Assembly (NCBI GenBank): GCA_021613335.1
Contig: JAJTWR010000263.1
Span: 2,442,001-2,506,000 of the forward strand
Direction: 5' to 3'
DNA length: 64,000 bases
Source: Whitmania pigra
Taxonomy: Eukaryota > Annelida > Clitellata > Hirudinida > Haemopidae
Positions 49,547 through 60,426 of the stretch are shown piece after piece. The position numbers were made by a program, and so were the translations under genes. The notes under the pieces are model-generated. The model worked only from the letters and a program-made list of their open reading frames with translations. It was not told the origin of the DNA and did not search any database. Position 1 is the stretch's first letter. Each line of letters opens with the position of its first letter.

Positions 49547-50849
49547 GGACGGTGCTCAACGGGGCTCAAATACGCGCTGCCATCGACCATTCTGGCTTAC
49601 GAATAGCAAATTTGAAACACGCTTGTTTGTATACTTTCATTCTCACAAATTACTAATAACAAATCATTATATTATTCTCGCGCGGACAACTTTGAAATCA
49701 TTTTCTATCAAATGCTCAGCTCCTCTGATTTATGTTAACCCGAGTATTATAACCAAGCAATTGACTAGTTTCCTAACCCGAGGGATAACTCGCAGTGATG
49801 TTTCTTTCAGGTCCCGACTGTGCTGGAAGAGCCAATGAAAAGTCGGGAGAGTGTTTGACGAAACCTCAGATATAGAAATCAGGAAACCGATATATGGAAA
49901 GTGATGAAGGAGAGTTTGGATTGATGGAGTATACGGTAGAAAAGCCGATGCCAAATCCTTGATCGAGAGATGCGGTACTGATGGCTGGAATGGCAGGCTG
50001 CTGGATCAAATCGCTATAGACCACAGACCAAACGTGGTCGAGTAAAGGCTCGAGGGTGGGTCTCGAAAATTTCTCTCCCGACCTCCGGGATTTATTAGTT
50101 AATAGTTTGTTTCGATTAAAGCCAACTCCTCCGTAGTTCACAAATTTAGCATTTATCAACTAAAATGTCGTTAGATAACCACCTATGCAAATGCAACAGC
50201 CAATGGGGAGAGGATGCCAAAGATGGACAACTGTTTATGACTTAGCTTCAGGTATCCACTTGCAGAGCATTCATAATTAATATTCTTTAAGTATTCTATA
50301 TAATAATATAATTAATAATAATAATAATATAGTTAATAATAATTAATAATAATATTCATACGATTTGTTTTATTTTTTGACATTCACATTGCTTCTCTTC
50401 TTTTGCCATGAAGATGGTAATTGATGAAATTATTGTAAAATATAGTTCCGTCTTCTTGGAACACCTTGCTTACGAAATGATGACTCACAGCAAATTTTTA
50501 ATTCGGTTGCATTGACAGCATTAATTTAAACTTTCCTCCAATTTTTAACAGCTACACGCATTATCTCTTATTTTTACTGAAAATAGTTTAAAAGTTAATA
50601 CCGATTAATTAATTGCTAAAATCCCCGCCCAAATTTAATGTATTGAATATATGTTGAAGTATAGGGGTCGCATTGGTGTAGGTGGATTTTATGAGTACTA
50701 TTCACCCGACATATTTAGTGAGGAGTCAGTCTTCTAACATTTGTACAAAGTCGTCGTGCTCAGCCACCTCTCAAATACACTTATGTCACAAATGAATAAT
50801 ATTGAGGCTGCATTAATTTATGATACCATCGTAATTCCCGACCAGAAAC

Positions 50850-51085
50850 GTGCGAATTGGCTCAGAGGGTTGAGTTCCTGCGAACGGCGGTGAAAGCAAC
50901 GGTCGTTGCGTGTTGTGTTCGCAACAAAACTCGCATCGCCTTAACCTATAAATGTTGGATCGATTAAGAAGTGCCCGTCCTAATCATCTAGTCATGCAAT
51001 GGACGCTAATAAAATACCAACCTAAGAAGTGCCTTCACATCCCATACGGAAACATAAGGCACTCAAAAAATCGTCTAAAATACAA
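50850..51085 (+). mobile_element. Possible tRNA-derived SINE
   Basis: It contains TTGGCTCAGAGGGTTGAG, close to a tRNA A-box (TRGCNNAGYNGG). About 60 bp later GTGTTCGCAACAAAACTC resembles a weak B-box. Downstream, ATCTAGTCATGCAATGGACG matches the dispersed retroposon tail. A tRNA-like head joined to a LINE-type tail is the usual SINE plan, but the B-box match is poor and no target duplication was identified. Confidence 0.4.
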
Positions 51086-52274
51086 AATACAAACCGGAAA
51101 ACTTCTGCATTAAATCAATATCTTTCATTATGTCTGGTGATATTTCCGATGATAAAGCTGCCCAATTTAAAATTCAAGAATTTGTAAACTCGTGCTCTCA
51201 TGTCTCCAGTCACTCGGGATAAAAGAGAACTTGAGTAGAGTTCTGTTCCATCGCTGATAACCCCTGCGACCTAGGAAGAGAGGCATGATCAATGCCCAAC
51301 TAGCATCAGTGAATCATCGAAGGCTAGAAGTGACGAGTGGCTGCCAGCAGTTTGCTTGAGATCGGTCAACTTCCAAGTCCTCCAAACATCCCCACAAGCC
51401 ACCATGTCACCTCACCAAGAACCAGGGACGTCATTTCAGGCTTTCCAAGGGGATCAAACCCTCGCCCAACATGAGGCGATGACCTTTTTTGTGTCTAAAG
51501 TAGGGGCCATTCTACAGCAGCAGTTCTTAACCTTTCTGGTGCTGCGAATCTGCAATTGTCACTCTGCGGCGACCTCCAGCAATAAAATTGATTGAGCTAC
51601 TTCATACTAAGCCTCGGAATATTACAAAATTTATAAATAAAACTTTTTTAAGCATATCACTTCCATTTACAAATTTTAGATAGTTTTAAATAAGAAAAGT
51701 TAATGGAAAAGCTTGAAACTAAAGTACTAAAGATCGTTCTGTTGCGGTTGTGTATGATTTACGAAAACAAACTAAATATATATGGTACAAATTTTATTAG
51801 CAATCAAAGTAGAGTCATACAAGACGAATACAAACAAAAATAAGGAAATCAAGGAAAACGAAGAAGTCGAGGAAAACAAAGAAATCAAGTCAAACGAGGC
51901 CAAAGCGAAAAGCCTGAGAAGGGATCAGCGAGAAGAAAATCGAGCGAGGAAGGAGAAGCGTCGAATTAAAATCGAATTTCTTTAAAAATTAAAAAAAAGT
52001 CTAAAGAATTAGCATTAATTCTAATAACAAAAAAGTATATTTGGTTGAGGATGAAGGTTCAGAGGTTCAGAACTTTCGGGACATTTGCATTTTTATTTTC
52101 CAGATTTAGATTAATTATTTAATAAATTCAAGATGACCAAGAATTTGTCTATATATATTAATAATAACAATAATAATAATAAGAATATTGTAGCGCCAAA
52201 GCTCAGTATTTAAAACAAAAACATCGGGTTACTCTCGTCGCCTAAAATAAATTCAGTTTATTTGGAAAATAATA

Positions 52275-55200
52275 ATGGCTTATATAAAAAAACTGAATGC
52301 AGTCGGATACGTGTTTAGTGAAGAATGTTTCCAGCTTGTTAATGGCATGCCAAAGATAGCTGGAAGGGTAGCTGATTTGTAGTACATTAATATTGTTAAA
52401 TAATGTGTTATTTTTAACTTTAAAGGAACTATTTGTTTTGATTGGATGTGGATGCTTTTCCTTAATATAAATTATTACATTATATAGCATTTTTATATTC
52501 TTCACGTTGCATTGAGACAAATTTTAAGGATTAGCATTTATCTTTCTGTTTTATCCATAGGCTGCCAGAGTTCACAGCCTAATAAAAAATTACGAATTGC
52601 TTGACAAAATGAGGTTGGTTTAGTTTTGAAATACCATATTATTTTAATGTTCAGTTTGTTTTTAATTATTTTACAAATTATATACACACTACACAATCTA
52701 CCACTGAAACTCTACATAGGATCATAAAACCTATACCAGTTTCGGACGAATGCCTCCTGCAGTTTCATTCCTCTGACTATCTCGATTACATCAAGAAGTG
52801 GAGCAGTGAGAGGGTCACAATCTTTCAGAAGTCAGAGGAAAGTGAAGATTTTGATGAGGAAATTGTGGAGGATGGTTTGGCTGAAGATGAGGTGGCACTG
52901 GAGGAGTATGGTTTTGGTGAGTAGTAACCTCAACCGTAACTGGCTTTGGGTCACCTTGATTCTCCATGTATGTTTGTATCATTGATTGATTGACTGCTCG
53001 AGTTGTTCCCAGGTTATGACTGTCCCCTCATGAAGAACATCCTTCCCTTCGTAAGACAAGTTGCTGGTTCGAGCGTGTCAGCAGCACAGGCCGTCGTGAA
53101 AGGAGAGGTCAACTGTGCCATTAACTGGTTTGGGGGATGGCACCACGCCAAGAGGTGTGTCCATGGATTAGAATTTCAATATTTGATTTGATTTGTTTAT
53201 TGACATGTGAGGAATGCTTTATGATGCTTTACAACTCAGGTCAAATGCATCAGGCTTCTGCTACGTCAATGATGTCGTCCTGTGCATCTTCACCCTCCTC
53301 AGGAAGTTCGACAATGTCCTCTACATTGACCTCGACTTGCACCATGGTGACGGTTGGTCATGATGACGATGATGATTGCGTTGCATCTGGAGATCTTGAT
53401 GATGATGGGTGTATTATTCAGTGATGGTGGTTGTGTTTGTATATACAGTGATGGTTAGTTTACAGGATGAGTGCCGGACTATTGAACGAAGGAGACGATA
53501 AATCGAATAACGAATTAGACCTTATTACGAATCGTTAAAACGTCTTCTTCGTTATTCGATGTACGATCCAATTCGTTGTAAGATCTAATTCGGTATAAGA
53601 TCCAATGTATACAGGAATTAAAAAAAAATTTATTTAATAAATAAAACTAGTAAATTCAAAATTATCGCCAATTTTATTGTTTCGAATAAATATCGGGATT
53701 AATTACTTGAAGCCAATTCAAAAAGTAATTGTTTGGCAGTTAGGTCTCCGTCTTTATATTTGACCCACGCCTTATAACGAGCTGCATTTCTTGCAGTGAC
53801 TTTCTTGTCTCGAAGGCACTGCCCTTCGTTCAATGGTTGAAATGGTTTGCGCTTCTTTAAGCAAAACTTGCACCAAGTCGCTGATATTTCGGATGGCTTT
53901 TGCATTGCTTGAGAAGATGATATTTTGTTACTTCTGGCCAACATTCAGGGCGAACAATTTAAATATATTATCTTTTATTCGTCGGTTCAAATTTGTATTT
54001 GTCATGTTAAAACTATTTTTTTTTGAGCAATTTTTTGTGTTTTTGGCAAAAGATGGACTATATTCATGGGTATGACGGAGGGAGTGTGAAGGTTTAGTGT
54101 AGTTGACACTTTCAGACATAAGAAATAAACCTACAAATTTATCTGGAAGGGCATTCTTATTATAAGAGAACATAAATAGGGCAGTTTGAAGACTATGTAT
54201 TTGTTGAAGAGTTAATAAATTAATAAAATTTAAATATTGTGGTAGACGAAATACCGAATTGGATCTTATAAAATTATTATTAAAACAAATTATTATTAAA
54301 CAATTAAACGTAAGAGACGATATAACGAATAATCTAATTCGTTATTCGATTTATCGTCTTTTTCGTTCAATTGTCTATGAGCCTACAGGATCAGTGGTGT
54401 TATTAAATGACGACTTAACAGAGGTGGCACTTTCTTTTATGTGAGGTCATTTCTCATGGATGACTTTTGAATGGTCTCCAATCGAAATTTGGCCTCAGTT
54501 CATATCAGCTGTCTGACCAATGGATGGGCAGTTTATAACCGTCTTTGTTTTCTTCATCAGGAGTGGAGGAAGCCTTCTACAATTCTCCTAGAATCATGAC
54601 TCTATCTTTCCATTTGCATAAGGATGGATTTTTTCCAGGTGATGATGATGATATTTGAAAGAAGTTGAACATGCAAAGTTCTATTATGGTGACAAATATT
54701 TCAAATTAACCCTTGAGGTTCGAGGTCTGTTCTTTGCCTGAGTCATTGAACCAGATGGAAATTATTGAACCATCATCATCATCACTGACACTATTATCAT
54801 CATCTGCAGGAACTGGGTTGCACGAACACCACGGTTCAGGCAAGGGCTTGTACCACAATGTCAACGTTCCTCTTAAGGAAGGCTTGGATGATGAGATGTT
54901 TTGCAACATCTTTGATCAGTGGGTTTATGATGAAATTATGATTACAAATACATTGGTTGTTATGAGTGTCATTTTGTGAAAGTTTGGTTTAAATTTATTT
55001 AATTTGACTCATAAGGGGAAACATTAATTTTACAGGATCTTTGGATCGATCTCGGCCAACTATCCTTACAAAGCCATCGTCTGCCAATCAGGATGTGATG
55101 CCCTGTCAGGTGACCCAATGAAGGGTTTTAATTGGACTGAAAAATCCTTCCTTCATGTAGCTGAAACAATTAGGAATTCAGGAGTACCAGTCATTTTCCT

Positions 55201-55994
55201 TGGGGGAGGTCTATTCTATTTATGATTTGCTCATAAATTAAATAAATTAAGGTTCATAGCTTATCTTGCCAATTATCTCATCTTTTGCTGTGAATTTTTT
55301 AACCCAATTAAAAAGCCTTCCGAAATGTTTAATTAAACAGTTTTAATTTTCAGGATGTAAATGTTTTAATTGTCTATTATTAACTAGCTCTTATAGAAGC
55401 AGCGTTAACTTATTTGTGGTCGATTTTGTCAGATTTTTTTTTTTACAGGAGGCTACAACTTTTCGAATGCTGCAAGATGTTGGACGAGTCTCACTGCTGC
55501 TCTATGTGGGGTTGAAATTGATTCAAACATTCCTGATCATGAGGTCAGACTCAAATTTCATGTAAAATTTCTTGTAACATGTTGGATAATTTGATGGATA
55601 TTTATTTTTTTTTGCAATTAGAGGCATTTTCCTGAAATTAATTATTTTGTTGTTATTTTTTTTTTAAATTTTGTTGATCATTTCTCGCAGTTCTTCACAG
55701 AATACAAGCCTGGTTTTGATTTAGCAGTTAACCTGTTGCCCATGTACAATAGAAATGAGCCTGACAAAGTCAATATGATTGTCTCCGCACTGAAAAGTGA
55801 GCTTATGGTGACATTTTGTGCATTGTTGGAATCTGACTTGCGTTTTGTTCTGAGGAGTATTCAGAGGAGTTAATTCATAATTTATTGTGATGTTTAATGG
55901 TTCAAAAAATATAACAAAAGCGTTATGCTTAGAAACTAATTGATACTGTTTATCATTTCTTGCAGATAATCTTCTACGCATAAAAATTCAATGA
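52275..55994 (+). CDS. HDAC8: Histone deacetylase 8
   Basis: Class I zinc-dependent lysine deacetylase. Eleven exons give 395 residues: 52275-52367, 52561-52613, 52720-52916, 53013-53154, 53240-53352, 54561-54638, 54810-54918, 55036-55208, 55449-55543, 55691-55796 and 55966-55994. All introns are GT-AG with matching phases. Catalytic features are intact: the His pair in GGWHHAKR (H158/H159), zinc ligands D194 and H196 in DLDLHHGDG and D283 in CDALSGDP, and the transition-state Tyr322 in GGGGYN. The C-terminus stops soon after IPDHEFFTEY and NRNEPDKVN, as in HDAC8, which lacks the tail of HDAC1-3. Two differences from human (377 residues): an acidic insertion of about 20 residues near 75-100 ([14 protein letters not shown]), and Ala33 in place of the human Ser39 PKA site. 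In animals HDAC8 deacetylates cohesin SMC3 among other targets. Confidence 0.96.
53353..54560. other. HDAC8 intron 5 carrying a transposon
   Basis: Non-coding; mostly occupied by the inverted-repeat element described separately. Confidence 0.8.
53477..54375. mobile_element. DNA transposon with 43-bp inverted repeats
   Basis: The first 43 bases (53477 onward, GACTATTGAACGAA) match the reverse complement of the last 43 (ending at 54375; GACAATTGAACGAA inward) with about four mismatches. Further internal inverted copies of the ATTCGTTATTCGAT type occur at both ends. The interior has an 81-codon minus-strand frame at 53699-53944 (with [12 protein letters not shown]) that could be a remnant zinc-binding or DNA-binding segment. 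Flanking TACAGGATGAGTG (53461) and TACAGGATCAGTG (54384) form imperfect direct repeats slightly outside the inverted ends. The superfamily is not assigned. Confidence 0.82.
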
Positions 55995-56145
55995 TGAGTC
56001 CTTTGCTTGACGGTTAATGGATCTCGCTTGGTTCAAGCAAATGTCCTCTAATTGACTGTTGCTGCTGGCTAAATTGATCTCAGTTTGATTAAAAGTTCTG
56101 GGGTCGACGATTTGTTTACTTTTTTGCGGATGGATCAATACATAA

Positions 56146-56151
56146 AATAAA
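56146..56151 (+). terminator. HDAC8 poly(A) signal
   Basis: AATAAA about 150 bp after the HDAC8 stop codon and about 175 bp before the ZNG1 start codon. Confidence 0.6.
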
Positions 56152-56326
56152 ATAGCGAAAAATAACACTCGAGATGCTAACTTTTAAACCCTTAACCATG
56201 TAAACAAGCAAAACTCGTTTGGTTGCTGTGTCGCTCGGTAGATGCGTACGATTCACAGACTGCGTGGCATTGAACAAACGTACAAATTGATTATAAGTTT
56301 AATTTAATTAATTATATTAGATACAA
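56152..56326 (+). promoter_or_regulatory. Compact ZNG1 promoter/5' leader region
   Basis: The only sequence between the HDAC8 poly(A) signal and the ZNG1 ATG, so it should hold the ZNG1 transcription start unless there are upstream 5'-UTR exons. It includes the GC-richer stretch TGTCGCTCGGTAGATGCGTA. No TATA box or metal-response core was identified with confidence. Confidence 0.35.
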
Positions 56327-59300
56327 ATGCTCGACGATGACGATCTTCCCGAACTTGTTCCAATTGAGAGCGAGGGAGTGGTTCGAGAAGTTGGCGTCAA
56401 AGTGCCGATTACAGTGATTACCGGATTTTTAGGCGAGTGGAAGTTTCGTAAATGGAGGGGTTAATGCAGATTGTCAGCTGGGCTTAAGTAAGAAGCGCTT
56501 GCACAGCAGTTAACGGAGAAAATCTATTCCAGAGAACGTGCACTGTAACTTTAAAGAGAATAACGTGTTAATTTTAGGTTCAGGAAAAACGACTTTACTA
56601 AATTACATATTGACGGAGCAGCACAACAAAAAAATCGCAGTAATTCTCAACGAATTTGGAGAAGGTGGGGAAGTTTTCAATTGATGTTCATGAGTTGAAT
56701 TTTTGTAAAATTTAAAGATTTTATTATAAAAGTGTAGTGGCATTAATTGTTTGCTGAATAAGTCAAATTATTATTAATCGATCACTGTGTCGCTATCTTC
56801 AAATCTTTACTTTAGGCAGTGCTTTGGAGAAATCTCTGGCAGTTGGAGAGTCAGGAAAGCTTTATGAAGAATGGCTGGAATTGAGAAATGGTTGCATGTG
56901 TTGTTCTGTCAGGTTGAAAAGTTTTAGATTGATTGATTAGATTTTAAATCTAAAATTTACTTCCACACAATTCTTGCTGTGCACAGCTTCAGTTACTTTG
57001 ATATTGATCCTAGTAATATAAGGTATATTCTCTGATTTATTCTGAGTAGGGACAATGCTGTGGCCGCCATAGAACAGTTGATGGAAAGGAAGGGAAAGTT
57101 CGACTACATACTTCTCGAGACAACAGGCCTTGCTGATCCAGGTTGAGTATTTTTAATCAGCCAATTCTAATCACGATTATCACTTCAATTGTGGCTGTGT
57201 AGACTAGTAATTTAATTAAATATTGGAAGTTTGTTATAAAAAATTGGAAGTTTTTCTAAAAGTAATATGAAATGTAACTTCATATATAAATATGATATGC
57301 AAAATATGAAATGATGAAAATGTGAACAAATCCTTCATTTACTTTGTTGCTAATAAAAGTTGATGCCCCTCTGAAGTGGTAAAAGAAAAAAACATTGCCT
57401 TGATAAAAATGAAATTCATGCTGACTTGCAGGTCCCATCATATCAATGTTTTGGTTGGATGATGAGTTGGGAAGTCAACTGTTTCTTGATGGTAAGAAAG
57501 GAGAACCATCATATCATCTACCATTGTACCATTTACAATCATACCATTTACCATTTGCTATCATACCATTTACCATTATACTATTTGCCATCATACCATT
57601 TGCCATTGTAGCATTTGCTATCGTATCACTATACCATTTGCCATTGTACCACTTACCATCATACTCTTTGTAATCACCATCCCAATTGTCATGATAAACT
57701 GAATTATCAATGCCCCAAATCATGACATTTTGTAATTTTCATTCGCCAACAATTCAGGCATCGTGTGCATCGTGGACGGGAAGAATTACTTCAAGGTGAA
57801 TTGTGTTGTTACTTGTGAATTGTTGTTGATTATTATAAAAATCAACTTATGCATATCGGACTGTTCAATCGTATGCTATGTGTCTTTAATGTCTATGATC
57901 TAATGGAATAAGTGTAGTCTAAATATTGTATCTTAATTTGAATATTGGTTTTATTTGATCACTTTTGCCCTTCATTAACAGAACTTCGAGAACTCATCAT
58001 CGACAGCCAACAACGAAGCCACCAGTGTCGTCACGGAAACTCTCAAGTGAGTTTTAAAATAACTTTTAATTTTCATTCAAGGTCCAATGCTTCTAATCAC
58101 CATTAAATTATTGCATGATGAAGACTTTAGACCTTCAAAGTGATTAACCATGCTGATTGAGTGCAGCATCACTTTATAGATTCTGATGATCAGATTATTG
58201 ACATACGTGTTGAAATTGTTAACAACTTGTTAATTGTTGGCCATTATGATCTTCTCGCAGGCAGGTGGCAATGTCCGATGTGATTCTTGTCAACAAATGC
58301 GACCTCATTTCTCAGGCTCATGTTGCAAACATCCTCAAGCATGTCAGGTGAGTCATTCATCACCACACACATTTGTTTTCCCCATGTTTTTTGTCATAAG
58401 TCGGGAAAAACATTTAATGTAATTACGATGTAGTTGCTTGTTAAATAGCAAATTCAAGACATTTTAAGACATAAGTTGCTTCCTAAAAATTTGTTTGTTT
58501 TATTAAAATGTGCTATGATATTATAATATTATATATCATAATAATGTAAAATACTACTGTGTTTCCCCGAAAATAAGACCTATCATGGTTTTTCAAGGCG
58601 CTCGTAATATTTTTAATCTTAATTTTTTTTACCATCATTTATAGAGTACCATATGCATAGCGTCAGAGGTGCTTCTTGTAACCATTTATATAGCGCTCCT
58701 TCCCACGGGCGCTGGCGGCAGTGCAGGATAGGTTTCTAATGCGACAAATTACGACTGTTGCCATTACCGCCTTGTGCGGCATGTAACCCGTTCGGCTAAT
58801 CTGCACAACAAAATGAACAAAACCTAAATAAAAAAAATATGGAACGTTTCACGAATTTGCGTGTCGACCTAAGCCCTTGTTAAGATCACCAGTCATTTAA
58901 TGTGAGAGAGATTTTGAAGTAAATGGATTTGCAAGCAATTTGGACAGGAAATCAGAGTTTGAAGGTTTATAATGAAGAAGTTGATATGGCTGATATTCGA
59001 CTAATTTTTAACAAATCTATAATTGAAGAGATAGTTACAGAAACTCTTGCAAACAGCTATGATTTGAAATTAACAGAGTTGCCCCAAAGCATTTTCTAAC
59101 ATTCTTGTAAATTATTTGTAATGTAATTATTAATAAATTATTAAAGGTTATTAAAATCATGATCTTTGCCTCCTGTAACATAATAAATTGTGTGAAAAAA
59201 TGTGCTGGCTGGTGGTTGTTTATGAAAATATAAGACACCCCCCCTGAAAATAAGCCCTAGCGCATGTTTTGGAGCAAAAATTAATATAAGACACTGTCTT

Positions 59301-60426
59301 ATTTTCAGGGAAACAAGGTAGCATGAATCATAACAGTATATAATCTAATAATATGCAATATTATAATTTTATGATTCTCCTCCTTGCAGGATGCTAAATG
59401 CTTCAGCTGACATCCATGAAACTGTCCATTCAAAGTGAGTTTGCATCATCGTCATTCATATTATTTTATGATCATAAAATCAGGAACAAATGATCTTCTA
59501 AAAGAATATTAAAACCTTGAAATAAAACTCAGTAATTAAGTGTCAGATTTTTCTCTGTTTGTAGGATTGATCTTGACCTCATCTTCAACTTAAAGTCATT
59601 CTGTGGGATACCCACAAAAGACAGGTGTGATGTTGTGTGTTGTTGCATGATGTTGTGCATTGTTGACAATGCATGAAGTTGCACGTTGTTGCACTTTGTT
59701 TCCTTATTTGTATCATCGATAGGTGTGTTGTTGGCATTGTTTCATAAAGGTAATCTCTGTGCGCCTATTCTAATCAGATACAATGACTTCTGCCATTCTC
59801 TGATAGATGCTACCAATGTACTCGAGGGTGTCCACTTGAAGGTAATCATTGATTGGTTGGTCTGGTTTGCTCTTGTCCTGAGCAACAAAATTTTAGCCAA
59901 CAAAGCTTTAGCCAAACTTTTTATTATTATTTATTAAATCTATTCGTTTGGACGTACGGTTCACCCTTAGGGCATATCAACTGTAACCCTCGAGTACCAG
60001 AACAACATAGTCAGGTCGAAGTTTGAGAAATTCCTCCAGAATCTCTTGTGGGAAAAGTCCTACGAAAACCGACGGAAGGGCGGGAAAATGGACATTCTGC
60101 GACTGAAGGTATCCCTCGATTGGCCGAGCAGTGGTTGTACTATCATTATCATTACCTCCTTTTCTCTACCTTAGGGTGTCATCTCCGTGGTGGACTTCCC
60201 TTTCCAGATCATTCTCCAGGCAGTGCAGGAGATTTACGAGCTTAAGGAGACCAACATAAGATGGATTGAAACGAACCAACATCCAGGGAATCTTTGCAAC
60301 CCAATGACCTCAGAGGACTCGACCGAAGGCGCTCCTCAAACTAGAGTCACACGATTGGTTTTTATCGGCATGAATTTGGACAGGGATTTGTTGGATGAGT
60401 TGCTGAAGCAGTGTTTGGTTGCTTGA
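56327..60426 (+). CDS. ZNG1: Zinc-regulated GTPase metalloprotein activator (CBWD)
   Basis: COG0523 G3E GTPase of the CobW/ZNG1 family, which uses GTP to deliver zinc to client proteins such as methionine aminopeptidase 1. Thirteen exons give 396 residues: 56327-56432, 56578-56664, 56816-56912, 57050-57141, 57432-57491, 57758-57795, 57982-58046, 58261-58347, 59390-59434, 59565-59624, 59778-59841, 59971-60108 and 60175-60426. Features: an acidic N-terminus with the PELVPIE client-binding-type motif (residues 8-14), Walker A GFLGSGKTT (33-41), NEFGEGSALEKS, the zinc-binding CxCC motif in NGCMCCSV (C91, C93, C94), [10 protein letters not shown], the guanine-specificity motif NKCD, and the C-terminal CobW domain ([21 protein letters not shown]). 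The first intron has a GC rather than GT donor. Length matches animal CBWD1 (395). Confidence 0.96.
57510..57665. repeat. Degenerate 14-15-bp minisatellite in ZNG1 intron 5
   Basis: About ten variants of ATCATACCATTTGCC in a row, with GTA/TTA substitutions, starting just after the exon 5 donor. Confidence 0.75.
58348..59389. other. ZNG1 intron 8, possible repeat pair
   Basis: The largest ZNG1 intron. It contains TTTCCCCGAAAATAAGACCT at about 58561 and, inverted, GTCTTATTTTCAGGGAAAC at about 59297. These bound a stretch that also holds a second AATAAGCCCTAGCGC copy near 59250, suggesting a MITE with inverted ends. No coding sequence. Confidence 0.5.
58561..59315. mobile_element. Likely MITE with inverted ends in ZNG1 intron 8
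   Basis: The left end carries GTTTCCCCGAAAATAAGACC and the right end, read on the minus strand, GTTTCCCTGAAAATAAGACA. These are terminal inverted repeats of about 20 bp with two mismatches. Ends of this CCCCGAAAATAAGAC type are familiar from Mariner/hAT-like MITEs in animals. A reading frame on the interior minus strand is not recognisable. Confidence 0.7.

Larger units (their letters stand above)
49028..52274. other. Spacer with retroposon debris
   Basis: No gene supported. It holds a tail-motif copy at 49500-49546, a possible SINE at 50850-51085, AAT-rich stretches at 50280-50360, and a Lys/Glu-rich open frame at 51782-51985 that is probably repeat-derived. Confidence 0.4.

Noticed and set aside
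49866..50159. 97-codon minus-strand frame, with a plus-strand reading containing DGWNGRLLDQIAIDHRP
   Set aside because: Faintly reminiscent of a retroelement, but I could find no reverse transcriptase or endonuclease motif, so no call is made.
50850..50935. Possible functional tRNA gene
   Set aside because: An A-box-like sequence is present, but no cloverleaf can be folded and the B-box is poor; a SINE head is more likely.
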